64,000 bases of DNA from Conchocele bisecta (GCA_029237695.1 CM055275.1:10738899-10802898), one strand, 5' to 3'; positions 1-10,876 are shown, counted from the first letter of the stretch. Notes: a model not told the origin generated them from the sequence alone. Made by a program: numbers and translations.

Positions 1-260
1 AAACATGGAGGGACGTTTCTAGTTTTGCTCAGTATAATATCCATGTAATTAAATGTGGCCTCGAATATGACTGACAAAACATGCTAATTTGTATAATATA
101 TTGATCAGTAACAAACTGTGTATACTATTTCAGAAGTATCTTCCCGTCACAATAATTACATTTATATACGAGTACATTGTAGACATAACCTATACATTTC
201 ATATGAAATAAATAATTATTTGTGAGGAAACATGTGTAGTTTTGCATGCCAGCCTATCTT

Positions 261-623
261 CAAGGTGTATGATCACGTGGTACTAATAACAACAACAAGT
301 ACCGATTCAAAGTGCGTATTATTGTATAGTGTCCTTATTACGTAACGGATATTCATGAAATATAGCGCATCAAACGTGTCTTGTTAAGCTGCATTTGGTG
401 GGCTCTGTATTTTCGCCCAAATTTCTGTGTTTTTGCGAAGAATCGATTTCCATAATTGACATAAGTCTGTGCCAAACGTCTTAGACCACCAAATTCAGCT
501 CATGAAGACGCGTTTGCTGCACTATATTTCATCAAAATCCGTTGCATATTAAGGAAAATATCAAATAATACTTACTTTGTAGTGGGCGACGTTGTTGTTC
601 TAACCACGTGATCATGCACCTTG
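261..623. repeat. E-box-tipped foldback MITE, copy 1
   Basis: A 363-bp element whose two ends are inverted copies of CAAGGTGTATGATCACGTGG. A palindromic CACGTG sits near each tip (274-279 and 605-610). The interior is itself partly self-complementary: 'atttggtgg...' and 'ccaccaaa', with 'gcgaagaatcgatttcc' near the centre. Further copies are at 17406-17808, 38638-39023 and 54713-55086. There is no coding capacity, so this is a non-autonomous element by inference; the transposase family is not assigned. Confidence 0.75.
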
Positions 624-1126
624 ATATTTGTATGCATCTATGCTTACTTTGAATTGTTTATATTATGATATTGTCAGATCTTATCTTGTAAGATATAGAG
701 ATAAATTATAATACATAACATATGTTACTAATCAAAGGTTAGATCGCATGACCGTTTCAGGTGGTTACCAGGGATATTCATTTTTTACAATGGTGCAAGT
801 TATATATTATGTGTAATAAGTACACACTTTGTAGAATCATCTTGCATGTATATGGAAGTATGGGACACTGCCCAGGTTTTATTCCCTTGAAGTTTGCTGT
901 TGACAACCGACGTTTAAAGAGTCTCCTTGTTCGTGGGAACATGTTTACACTACCTGACCAGCTGTTTGCGGTGCGGGTCATCCTTACCAGAATCGTGATT
1001 TATCAGGTAACCTGCCCTGTATTGACCGAATACGTACTGACTGATAACATATTGTTGTATCAGGCATTGACCTGATATCAGCATCCGGGTTACAACAAAG
1101 TGAAAACTGACGTTCCATTGGTCGGT
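624..1126. other. no gene seen
   Basis: AT-rich sequence. A 104-codon open frame at 761-1075 (+) has no recognisable domain and no repeat of known kind, and I do not call it a gene. From about 985 to 1080 there are short imperfect repeats of 'tatcaggtaacctg' and 'tatcaggcattgacctg' type. Confidence 0.4.
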
Positions 1127-1212
1127 TGACGTCACGTGACGTTACCGAATGACGTCAGTGTAAGGACGCAACGTAAACAAGTTCTCGTTTTGTCCATAGA
1201 TAACGACGTCAT
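1105..1212. promoter_or_regulatory. cluster of CRE-like sites with an E-box
   Basis: Two perfect CRE palindromes TGACGTCA (1127-1134 and 1150-1157) bracket a CACGTG E-box (1133-1138) that overlaps the first of them. More GACGT cores lie nearby ('ctgacgttcc' about 1107-1116, 'aacgacgtcat' about 1202-1212). CREB/ATF and bHLH-ZIP factors bind such motifs in animals. No open gene lies next to it, so a promoter role is only inference; it could belong to a gene outside the window or to a mobile element. Confidence 0.35.
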
Positions 1213-1251
1213 CTGTGGTAATTTTCGAGCATAAAACGTTAACTGATAAAT

Positions 1252-1398
1252 AGAATACCAGACTAGTGTATTTTTTTATCAAGTTTATCAGTCTCGGCTC
1301 GGAAACGGTAGGAATTCCTCGGCAAGCCTCGGAATTCCTACGCGTTTCCTAGCCTTGCCTGATAAACTTGATATCAAAAGACACTAGCCTGGTATTCT
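1252..1398. repeat. foldback element
   Basis: An imperfect inverted repeat of about 147 bp. The left arm starts 'agaataccagactagtg' and holds 'atcaagtttatcag'. The right arm holds 'ctgataaacttgat' and ends 'cactagcctggtattct'. The centre is GC-rich with 'gaattcct' repeated. No coding capacity. Confidence 0.6.
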
Positions 1399-1577
1399 CT
1401 ATATCCTTGTTTACCCCTCACTGACAATTCGGCTTTCTTGTACGTAAGTGTTGAAGCCGGTTATCCCAATTGTATGTGTAGTAAGATTAGTGCACTCCGA
1501 TTACGTTTAGGAGCTGGGACTTAAGTGATCATTGAGGACCTGGCACAAGTCCGGATACTGTAAGTTGAGGGCTGAAT

Positions 1578-1790
1578 ATAGAGAATAGTAGGTTAGTGCC
1601 GTGAATGGGAAAACATATCTGGCAAGGCTCAGGAAACGGGATGGACGAGGCTCTGCACTAACCTACTATTCTATTTATCCCGTCAACACCTACAAATGGC
1701 TGTAAAATGCAAAAATAGTATTGACTGGATATCAAAAATGTTTCACGGCACCGTGTTTCACAGCACGTACGCACTGTGTTGACGGGATAT
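1578..1790. repeat. hairpin repeat family FB1, partial copy
   Basis: It starts TATAGAGAATAGTAGGTTAG and ends GTGTTGACGGGATA. Diagnostic internal blocks are GTGCCGTGAATGGGAAAA, a partial CTGGCAAGGCTCAGGAAACG, 'cctactattctatttatcc' and GGCACCGTGTTTCAC. The middle of the hairpin is shortened compared with the copy at 18511-18772. Other copies are at 4481-4970, 10531-10876, 18511-19025, 37874-38050, 45068-45416 and 47724-47923. Confidence 0.75.
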
Positions 1791-2819
1791 ATATTTTCGT
1801 GATGCAAATATTCAGTTCTGATTTCGGGATTGCTATTTACAGATGAAATACGGGATTTATCCCCCCCCCCCCAGTGGATTGGTGCCTGAAATGACCATAG
1901 CTGTTGACAGCCCGTTGAACCAAATTAATCATATATCTATCTAGCATTCTAGCGGTCCAAAACCCGAGTTTAATGTTACATAATTGTTATACTTTCTTTC
2001 TCTTCGGTGTAGCGTAAAGTCATATTTATGCACACCAGAACGAGTTGAAACATGTCTCATCGGATACATGTATACGACATAGTATATTGCCAATAAAAAA
2101 CAGTATGAATCGAATCGATTCAATCATCGATCTAGACAAGGGATATACATATCGATCATTTTATATGGTTACATGAAAGTTATGCATGGGAATAATATGG
2201 TGTGGTATGAATGTTATACCAGTTCCTGCAGATGTCAAAAAATAACATACCACACAAATTAGAATATGAATCTTGCATGTACATGTATATATGTACATTA
2301 AGTTATTGTTGATTCGGTAAATATGGTCATAATGAGTGCAGTATTGTAAATTAAATGGATACTTGAAACTCGATCGACCAATCATGTTTTTCCGAATGGT
2401 ACTACCAACTGATACTATAACATAGCTGCTGCTATCACCTCACGTTTGAACATTTTACTATTATGCCTACCATCTTCCACAAACACATCGATTTGAAAAT
2501 GAATTATTTACAGTTAATATAGTTATTGATACCATCATGTTGGTGTTAAACTACCGATATAGATTAATGGTACTTATGATCGATAATTTCAATGTGGTGC
2601 TTCGTGATGAATGCCACTGGTGATTTGTTTAAAAGTTACTGATAAGTTTGCTAATTTAGCAGGTTATTCCAATTAGTTATGTGGTTACAAACATAATTGA
2701 ACTAAATCTGCCAATTTGAGACATGTTTCAAGCATACATAGCAATAAAGTTTTTGTTTTATTTTTCATTTCCCTGTGGATTTGCCGCATATAGATGCAAG
2801 TTATTTTGCGATATTTCTC
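1791..2819. other. AT-rich intergenic sequence, no gene seen
   Basis: It contains a 12-base C homopolymer at about 1861-1872 and pieces of a dispersed repeat also seen at 16205-16430 and 27600-27850 ('gctgttgacag', 'gaggacctggcacaagt' just upstream). The open frames here are short and have no recognisable domain. Confidence 0.4.
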
Positions 2820-3380
2820 AAAATTTGGTGGCCATCTTGAATATCATTTTGCATAATTTAATAAATAAAGCATGCATTAAATGCACTGCGTAGTTCAAAT
2901 GTCTTCAATTGACCCATATAACAAATTAAAATAGTAATTAAGGTAAATGTTCATTTTATTTCAAATTTGCTTCATTTCCGACATTTCTTGTAATTTGCGA
3001 CCATCTTGAATATCATTTTATATAACATACAAAATATGTATTCAATCTATTGTATAGTTCGAATGTCTCCTAATAACTCAAATATTTCATTCGAATATAG
3101 TCATTTTAAATGTTCCACATGTTTGTTCAGTTTCGAGAGTTAAGAGATGTTTGCGGCCATCTTGGACGCCATTTTGATTGTATTACAATTCACAATTTGG
3201 ATTATTATGATTCGTTAGTTATATTCGGTATGTTTCGGCACATTTTCTTCCCGATTGCTTTAGTTGATTTTGCACTAGTTATGACTTTTGTCATTTTGGC
3301 GGCCATTTTGGACGCCCTGTTGATTCCAGGATTAAGCTCCAATGGGATTCATGGGAAGTTTTGATATGTTATTACTAATG
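2820..3380 (+). repeat. diverged tandem repeat with GGCGGCCATCTTG cores
   Basis: The motif 'ggcggccatyttg(g/a)a' recurs at about 2829, 2997, 3153 and 3298, each followed by 'atcatttt' or a variant, giving a degenerate unit of about 150-170 bp. Similar units occur at 8650-8850 and 49370-50010. The core reads AAGATGGCCGCC on the other strand, which resembles the animal YY1 motif. An 84-codon frame over it (3110-3364) is not supported as a gene. Confidence 0.5.
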
Positions 3381-3463
3381 ATATTTTGGTCATTTTCCGA
3401 TCTCAACCTTAATACTCTTAATCAAGATCCGAAATTATCTGAGCAGGTGTGAATTTGTACGCA

Positions 3464-4281
3464 AAGTCATAACAAAAGGACCGTATTTGTGGCTGTGACT
3501 GGAGAAATTGGGCGTATGGCTTTTGTGATCAATGTAGATCCAGATCCGCAGATCCAGAATCTGCACTGTTTGACATTCCATCCATGAGTCACCTGCCATG
3601 CTTCTAACAGCCAATATAGATAGCTTAGAAAATCTCAGCTCTACGGATGTGTTTTACTATTTCATCTGTCTTTTATATTTTCTGTATCCGTGAGAGCCGA
3701 GACTCTTATAATGTAATATTCAGATAAAAATAAACATGATAAAAGCTCAACGAGTGAGAAGTTTAACACTTCACAGTAGTGTTAAACACATTCATAGACC
3801 AATACTACACATGCAGGTATACCTAGTTTTACATCGGTTATCCTTTTATTCCCATTTGTGTAGCAAAACATCAGGACAAATTGGGCTTTTATTGTAACTA
3901 AATTTTAAACTATAAGGGTCTCGGCTCTCAAAGACAGAAATTATAAAAGACACATGAAATAGTAAAACACAACCGAAGAGCTGAAATTTGCGAAGCTACA
4001 ATACAGTTAACCCGAAAATGACAGTTTGAAAGTGGAATGAATGAACGTTCAACATCACGGATATAGAATTACATACGTCATGTATTCACAAATGTAATGT
4101 GAACTAGACATTATGTTTTTGAAACATGGATATGCGTCATGGCATACTGCACTTTAGTTCTAAGCACATTACATTACACTGCATTACATAAGAGTTATGA
4201 CGGGAGTAGTATTTCCAAATGTGCGTTTGAAGCGTTCGTTCATTGTTTACTTTCTACTTCGTGGACAGTGACCCAATAATT
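3464..4281 (+). repeat. composite repeat, inverted partner of 9043-9914
   Basis: About 0.8 kb that reappears in opposite orientation in contig A at 9043-9914. It starts near the block TGGCTGTGACTGGAGAAATT (3491) and ends near 'cgtggacagtgacccaataa'. Inside are two inverted copies of a 'gagccgagactcttataatg' block (about 3690 and 3915) and a 'gtgttaaac' palindrome. No protein-coding potential. It is probably a non-autonomous mobile element with nested foldback units. Confidence 0.65.
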
Positions 4282-4480
4282 TGCTAATACACACTATTAG
4301 GTATGTTTATGGTAATAGTTTAGTGTCATATTGTAGAATGAAGTATGAACGTCTACGCCCTGCATGTTTCTATATTTTAGTGCGAGAAGTGTAAATGCTA
4401 TTACGCACATGTTTACTGTGTATCGTGGTGTTGCTAGTGCAACCGGAGGCCTACAAAGCGGAAAAAGTGCTGTTACATGT

Positions 4481-4970
4481 ATAGAGAATAGTAGGTTAGT
4501 GCCGTGAATGGGAACAAATATCTGGCAAGGCTCAATAATTTCTTTATTTCTCATCAGAAGTATATGTTGTGACCACTCATTTGAACCGTCTCGCCGAGAC
4601 GGTTCAAATGAGTGGTCACAACATATACTTTGGTTGAGAAATAAGGAAAATAGATAGAGAATAGTAGGTTAGTGCCGTGAATGGGAAAACTAATAGTAGG
4701 TTAGTGCCGTGAAAGGGGAAAAATATCTGGCAAGGCTCAGGAAACGGGATGGGCGAGGCTCTGCCGAGCACATCCCGTTTCTGTGCCGCGCCAGATATTT
4801 TTCCCATTCACGGCACTAACCTACTATTCTATTTATCCCGTCATCATTACAAATAGCTTTAAAATGCAAAAAAATAACCCCAGCCGCATCTCTAAATTGT
4901 ATCGACAGGATATCAAAAATGTTTCACGGCACCGTCTTTCACGGCACATACGCACTGTGTTGACGGGATA
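4481..4970. repeat. hairpin repeat family FB1, compound copy
   Basis: A first FB1 start (4481-4533) is interrupted by a perfect hairpin (4558-4630). FB1 restarts at 4653 and runs to GTTGACGGGATA at 4970. The restart itself repeats 'agtaggttagtgccgtga' twice (about 4663 and 4687). The central hairpin arms (4710-4830) are well preserved. Confidence 0.75.
4558..4630. repeat. perfect hairpin, 36-bp arms
   Basis: The left arm ends CATTTGAACCGTCTCG and the right arm begins CGAGACGGTTCAAATG, with a one-base centre at 4594. It is flanked on both sides by 'gagaaata'-like sequence, in inverted orientation. Near-identical hairpins occur at about 22586-22654 and 34165-34231, so this is a dispersed foldback unit and not a terminator. 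Confidence 0.85.
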
Positions 4971-5862
4971 AAATTGAACTCCAGTTTAACTAGAGTTTGT
5001 GTGTAAAAAAAGAAGTTTCAATTTACACACATTTCAGTCATTTGAAAACCTCTTACGTAGTTTACGACGTAAATGTACACGGAAGGACGTACGGAACCTC
5101 GAGAGCAACGCAATATGCCTCCCTTGCTATCACATCGACGGTATATTGAAAACAAAGAAACGTGATATATAAACTTACCATAATGACGGTAGTTCACAGC
5201 GTCGGTTGAACTTCAAGCGGACACGAAAACTCACAACTGACATGAACAGTCACAGTGAGAAATTGCCGGACTGGTAGGCAGATCGCCCGCTTAATTTCCT
5301 TATATACACTCGAGCCGTCACATCGAAACCGGCTTTATGCTGTTTTAACGACAGTCTGTAAAGTCGTGCGGGTGAGCGGGTGAACTGTTCATTATATTGA
5401 TATACATGAGTGTGGTGTATTGTAAATTACGAACAGTGTAGCCCCTGATCAGACTGCGCGTTCGCGCTGCCTGAGTGATCAGGAGCTCCGCTGGTCGTCG
5501 TTCAAATAAGCCATGTTTTCTCTGTACAACGCACATGGCTACACTGCTGTTTGAAAAACGTTATCGTCGTGTTGACAGAGTGGCAAAAAAACAGTGTATA
5601 CCAAGTTTGTTCTGCGATATCGACTGAGTTTGAAATGGTCTACAATTTTCGCCTGAGGTTGAAACTGAGTTTCACGGATTTACGGACAATTGGAGTTGAC
5701 TCTAGTTAGACTACGCATATGAGCTAAGTGTCTAGGCTGTACATGCCGGTTATAAGCCACCATTTCATTGAGTTATTTCAAGCATGGCGCTATCGGGCGC
5801 TTTCGATTGGAAAGTTCTAGTAATGTGACTCATGTGCCTAAAATGCGGAAATAATTATAAGT
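4971..5862. other. unique sequence, no gene recognised
   Basis: About 0.9 kb without repeats that I recognise. GC content is somewhat higher, with scattered ACGT-type motifs ('cttacgtagtttacgacgtaa' at about 5051). No open frame above about 63 codons and no domain. Confidence 0.35.
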
Positions 5863-6770
5863 ATTAAAGGTACATGCCCACTCAGTATTACAGGTACATG
5901 CCCACTCAGTATTACAGGTACATGCCCACTCAGTATTAAAGGTACATGCCCACTCAGTATTACAGGTACATGCCCACTCAGTATTACATGCCCACTCAGT
6001 ATTACAGGTACATGCCCACTCAGTATTAAAGGTACATGCCCACTCAGTATTAAATGTACATGCCCACTCAGTATTACAGGTACATGCCCACTCAGTATTA
6101 AAGGCACATGCCCACTCAGTATTAAATGTACATGCCCACTCAGTATTAAATGTACATGCCCACTCAGTATTAAAGGTACATGCCCACTCAGTATTAAAGG
6201 TACTTGCCCACTCAGTATTAAATGTACATGCCCACTCAGTATTACAGGTACATGTCCACTCAGTATTACAGGTACATGCCCACTCAGTATTACAGGTACA
6301 TGCCCACTCAGTATTAAAGGTACATGCCCACTCAGTATTAAATGTACATGCCCACTCAGTATTAAAGGTACATGCCCACTCAGTATTAAAGGTACATGCC
6401 CACTCAGTATTAAATGTACATGCCCACTCAGTATTAAAGGTACATGCCCACTCAGTATTAAAGGTATATGCCCACTTAGTATTACAGGTACATGCCCACT
6501 CAGTATTAAATGTACATGCCCACTCAGTATTAAAGGTACATGCCCACTCAGTATTAAATGTACATGCCCACTCAGTATTACAGGTACATGCCCACTCAGT
6601 ATTACAGGTACATGCCCACTCAGTATTAAAGGTACATGCCCACTCAGTATTAAAGGTACATGCCCACTCAGTATTAAATGTACATGCCCACTCAGTATTA
6701 AAGGTACATACCCACTCAGTATTAAAGGTACATGCCCACTCAGTATTAAAGGTACATGCCCACTCAGTAG
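5863..6770 (+). repeat. 24-bp minisatellite, about 37 copies, derived from a transposon end
   Basis: The unit is GGTACATGCCCACTCAGTAT plus four bases (TAAA or TACA), repeated head to tail with one shortened copy near 5981. Variation is mainly A/C at one site and G/T at the base before GTACAT. The last unit runs straight into 'aggcacaaactg', the interior of a TIR element known from intact copies at 16895-17306 and 39124-39536, whose tip is the same sequence. So the array is an expansion of that terminus. Long open frames across it on the minus strand follow only from the unit length (24 = 3 x 8) and are not genes. Confidence 0.95.
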
Positions 6771-7612
6771 GCACAAACTGTTGTTTATATCGAAGACATC
6801 ATCTGAGACATTTTCTGGCAAAATAAACTTTCTTTCACCATTACCCCACGTATGGATTGGTATTATTATACATTTGATATCAGACGTAGATTTCACACTG
6901 ATGTCAGGGGCGATAACCGTGTTTTCTTAAAATGTTAACGGACATTACTATTTATTCTTTGTATTTAGTTTTTGATGTGATTTTTATGCCACCGGGTTTC
7001 GAAGAAATTGGTGGCATATAGTGTTTGGACCGTCCGTCTGTCCGTCTGTCCGTCTGTCAGTCCGTCCATCCGTCTGTCCGTCTGTCCGTCCGTCACACTT
7101 TTCGGTTGACCACTTTGTCACAGTTTCTCAAATATGCTGCAGGTGGCATCCGCGTTCGACAGACGCATTTCTTGCTTATCATACTTTATAATCTGTGGAA
7201 AAAAAATGTTCAGGTGACGCATTTAATTAGTATAAATAATTAAAAAATAGCATGCCTCATTTGCATATGAAAATAGCATTGATACCACTGCCAGTCACTA
7301 TCAGTAAAATAAATATTACTAATTGATTATATCTGGATAGCGATCACTCGTAATCTTTAGAACTGGTTGAATAGTGACACAATTATACACTTATTTAATT
7401 CCCTATAAGACATTTGTGCCTCCTGATGGGTAGGTACCTTTATTAAAGTACATTGGTTTCGTGTAATTGATTATATCTGGATAGCGATCACTCGTAATCT
7501 TTAGAACTGGTTGAATAGTGACACAATTATACACTTATTTAATTCCTATGAAGGACATTTTGTGCCTCCTGAGTGGGTATGTACCTTTAATTAAAGTACA
7601 TTGGTTTCGTGT
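6752..7612. mobile_element. disrupted TIR element (ACATGCCC family) next to its expanded tip
   Basis: Blocks match the intact copies: 'aggcacaaactg', 'gacattttc...aataaac', 'gttaacggacattacta', 'tcatttgcat', 'agaactggt' and 'acttatttaattc'. The family body is interrupted at about 6980-7240 by a different sequence with the pair 'atgccacc'/'ggtggcat' and a CGTCTGTC microsatellite. The 3' part is tandemly duplicated (7321-7464 and 7465-7611, each ending in a 'gtacctttaattaaagtac'-type end). No transposase. Confidence 0.7.
7026..7096. repeat. CGTCTGTC microsatellite
   Basis: Repeats of 'cgtctgtc' with 'cgtccatc' and 'cagtccgt' variants. It follows the small hairpin 'atgccaccgggtttcg...ggtggcat' (6986-7018), an arrangement often seen in bivalve repeats. 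Confidence 0.8.
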
Positions 7613-7619
7613 TATGATA

Positions 7620-7784
7620 TTTAAACATGCCGATGGTATGGAAGCGTCCTGGTGCCAATGCTAAAATATAATGCCAATGCTATAATAACTCCTAATTAAG
7701 AGATACTGGATATACTAAGCCCTAATTAGGAGATATTAACTCCTAATTAGGAGATGTTATCTAGGAGTTAGTATCTCCTAATTA
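7620..7784. repeat. CTCCTAATTAGGAG repeat next to a TIR fragment, cut by the gap
   Basis: The block TATGGAAGCGTCCTGGTGCC (about 7637) is the tip of a small element seen whole at 37639-37794. It is followed by several copies of the palindrome 'ctcctaattaggag'. The contig ends inside this repeat at 'tatctcctaatta', which is also how contig A begins. Confidence 0.7.
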
Positions 7785-8284
7785 NNNNNNNNNNNNNNNN
7801 NNNNNNNNNNNNNNNNNNNNNNNNNNNNNNNNNNNNNNNNNNNNNNNNNNNNNNNNNNNNNNNNNNNNNNNNNNNNNNNNNNNNNNNNNNNNNNNNNNNN
7901 NNNNNNNNNNNNNNNNNNNNNNNNNNNNNNNNNNNNNNNNNNNNNNNNNNNNNNNNNNNNNNNNNNNNNNNNNNNNNNNNNNNNNNNNNNNNNNNNNNNN
8001 NNNNNNNNNNNNNNNNNNNNNNNNNNNNNNNNNNNNNNNNNNNNNNNNNNNNNNNNNNNNNNNNNNNNNNNNNNNNNNNNNNNNNNNNNNNNNNNNNNNN
8101 NNNNNNNNNNNNNNNNNNNNNNNNNNNNNNNNNNNNNNNNNNNNNNNNNNNNNNNNNNNNNNNNNNNNNNNNNNNNNNNNNNNNNNNNNNNNNNNNNNNN
8201 NNNNNNNNNNNNNNNNNNNNNNNNNNNNNNNNNNNNNNNNNNNNNNNNNNNNNNNNNNNNNNNNNNNNNNNNNNNNNNNNNNNN
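7785..8284. other. assembly gap, exactly 500 N
   Basis: A fixed-size placeholder. The 13 bases before it equal the 13 bases after it ('tatctcctaatta'), so the true gap may be zero or negative. Confidence 0.99.
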
Positions 8285-8512
8285 TATCTCCTAATTAGGT
8301 GTTAATATCTCTAAGTCCTCAGTGACCTTGACCTTGGGCGGTCGGACGTGGGTCGTATGTAGAACAAAGCAGCGTCCCTACTGTCTGTTCCACGTTTTGC
8401 TGCCGACGAACTTTTTGCTATTATACACATTAAATCTAAATAATATTTAAAATGCATATCGGACAACGTTTTCAAGGTTTGGCGGCTTTAATACTAGTGC
8501 ATATAACGCATG

Positions 8513-8644
8513 ACAAAATATGTAAAAAATACATTTTCTTCACAACATATATGAATTGATTTTTAATTGTCTTATATGCATATAAGACAATTAAAAATCA
8601 ATTCATATATGTTGTGAAGAAAATGTATTTTTTACATATTTTGT
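8513..8644. repeat. perfect 132-bp palindrome
   Basis: Two 66-bp arms meet at ATATGCATAT (centre between 8578 and 8579). The outer arm is 'acaaaatatgtaaaaaatac'. Allele B has only the first part of one arm (46366-46393) and none of the second arm. The palindrome therefore belongs to the roughly 1.05-kb segment found only in A. Confidence 0.9.
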
Positions 8645-9925
8645 TGGTATTCTTGGCAGCCATCTTGGATATTGAAAGGTCAATAGACTCGTACTTATTT
8701 ACAAGGTTAAAGTTATGCATTGTGAAATGATATAGTGCTGCCACCCTATGTGTGAATATGTTCGTTAATGTCACCTTTATGTGTTTAATAAATGTATGGC
8801 AGCCATCTTGGACGCTATCTTGAATTCTGGATTAAGCTCCAGTGGGATTCATGGGGAGTTTTGATATATTTCTCCTAATGATATTCCAGACCTATACTGA
8901 AAAATTCAGCTTTGGCTTATTTTTTTCCGATCTTTGGCGATTTTATGTCTAATACTATTCGCCTAGTGTAGCAAAACGACAGGACAAAATGGGCTGTTAT
9001 GTGACTAAATTTTACTCTATAAGGGTCTCAGCTCTCACGCAAATTATTGGGTCACTGTCCACGAAGTAGAAAGTAAACAATGAACGAACGCTTCAAACGC
9101 ACATTTGGAAATACTACTCCCGTCATAACTCTTATGTAATGCAATGTAATGTAATGTGCTTAGAACTAAAGTGCAGTATGCCATGACGCATATCCTTGTT
9201 TCAAAAACATAATGTCTAGTTCACATTACATTTGTGAATACATGACGTATGTAATTCTATATCCGTGATGTTGAACGTTCATTCATTCCACTTTCAAACT
9301 ATCATTTTCGGGTTAACTGTATTGTAGCTTAGCAAATTTGAGCTCTACGGATTGTGTTTTACTATTTCATCTGTCTTTTATAATTTCTGTCTTTGAGAGC
9401 CGAGACCCTTATAGTTTAAAATTTAGTCACAATAAAAGCCCAATTTGTCCTGGTGTTTTGCTACACAAATGGGAATAAAAGGATAACCGATGTAAAACTA
9501 GATATACCTGCATGTGTAGTATTGGTCTATGAACATGATGAATGTGTTTAACACTACTGTGAAGTGTTAAACTTCTCACTCGTCAGACTGTGTAGCAAAA
9601 CGCCAGGACATGTACGGCTTTTATTGTAACTAAATATTACATTATAAACGTCTCGGCTCTCACGGATACAGAAAATATAAAAGACAGATGAAATAGTAAA
9701 ACACATCTGTAGAGCCGAGATGTTCTAAGCTAGGATTCTGCTTGATCAAATGTCCAGCTATCTATATTGCTGGTTAGAAGCATGGCTGGTGATTCATGGA
9801 TGGAATGCCAAATAGTGCAGATCCTGATCAGACTTTGCGGATCTGGGTCTACATATCACAAAAGCCATAAGCCCAATTTCTCCAGTCACAGCCACAGGTC
9901 GTTTTATGACTTTGCATAATCCACA
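8645..9925. repeat. composite repeat block, mostly specific to allele A
   Basis: 8645-8900 has 'ggcagccatcttgga' units like 2820-3380, including a direct match to 'ggattaagctcca' of 3329. 9043-9914 is the inverted partner of 3464-4281. 'gagccgagac' blocks face each other at about 9395 and 9650-9720. Allele B lacks roughly 8545-9590; its sequence joins 'acattttct' straight to 'gtcagactgtgtagc'. Confidence 0.65.
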
Positions 9926-10530
9926 CCCAGATACCAGTCTCTGTCTTGACCACGTGACGATAAGCGCGAAATTTGAATGATTCGATAACCTTTCTAAAAC
10001 TTGTTTCGTTTTGCTATCTGTTTGTTTAATCTGTATGGACAATTTTCTTAAGTTTTCCAGCGCTCCAGATAAGGAATTAGTAATTGAGTATTTTCACTCC
10101 CATCAGTTCTGAAGCAATTGGGTATTTCAAAATTTGAATTGCATAAAATAAAATCACATTACTGTTTACACATCAAATGACAGAAATTATTGAAGAGTTT
10201 GCTTCGAAATGGAAACCTGTCTTGGCATTTCATTATACTTGTCTTCTTGGAGACAATTCTAATGAAATACCAAGATGTGTTTTCATTGAAAAAAAAAAAA
10301 AATGCTATATTTGTGGTCTGACTATTGTTTTCTCTGCAGCATGATAATGGTACCACAACATTTTTTATTGCTTTTTGATACTCGCTACTTTTGATTTCAA
10401 TTGGGCTTTTGGCAAATTTAATTGGGTATTTACGCAAATACGCAGCTTATCTGGATCTTTGAGTGTTCTTTAATCGGTATGGAATATATATCTTTACACG
10501 TTCAGTTTTGTATATACCAGAAAGCGATTT
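9926..10530. other. no gene recognised; weak inverted repeat
   Basis: The minus strand of this part and of its B counterpart (45789-46151, plus) has an open frame with a short lysine/leucine-rich stretch. The B frame is longer (120 codons) but runs into a known repeat, so it is not called. At 10215-10290 'tgtcttggcatttcatta' and 'taatgaaataccaaga' form an imperfect hairpin followed by an A-run that differs in length between alleles. Confidence 0.35.
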
Positions 10531-10876
10531 TATCCTGACAACATAGTGCGTTTGTGCCGTGAAACACGGTGCCGTGAAACTTGTTGATATCCTGTCGATA
10601 CGACCTAATCACTGCGTATGAATATGTGCGGTTGTCATAATAGTCGATTCACCGATTTTGAGGTTGCGGCTGGGGTTATTTTTTTCATTTTAAAGCTATT
10701 AGTAGGTGTTGACTGGATAAATAGAATAATAGGTTAGCATGTTAGTGCCGTGAATGGGAAAACTATCTGGCGCGGCACGGAAACGGTGTGTGCTCGGCAG
10801 AGCCTGGCCCATCTCGTTTCCTAAGCCTTGCCTGATATTTTTCCCGTTCACGGCACTAACCTACTATTCTCTATAC
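10531..10876. repeat. hairpin repeat family FB1, reverse copy
   Basis: A nearly full copy in reverse orientation, from TATCCTGACAACATAGTGCG to 'ctactattctctatac', with the paired GTGCCGTGAATGGG / CCCGTTCACGGCAC arms in the middle. The allele B counterpart is 45068-45416. Confidence 0.8.

Noticed and set aside
761..1075. 104-codon plus-strand frame
   Set aside because: No domain, no homologous counterpart in the window, overlapping antisense frames of similar length; consistent with chance.
5830..6896. Two long minus-strand open frames (over 300 codons) with repeats of WACTFNTE or LSGHVPLI type
   Set aside because: They are translations of the 24-bp minisatellite. The unit length is a multiple of three, so any stop-free phase stays open; no start context, domain or conservation.
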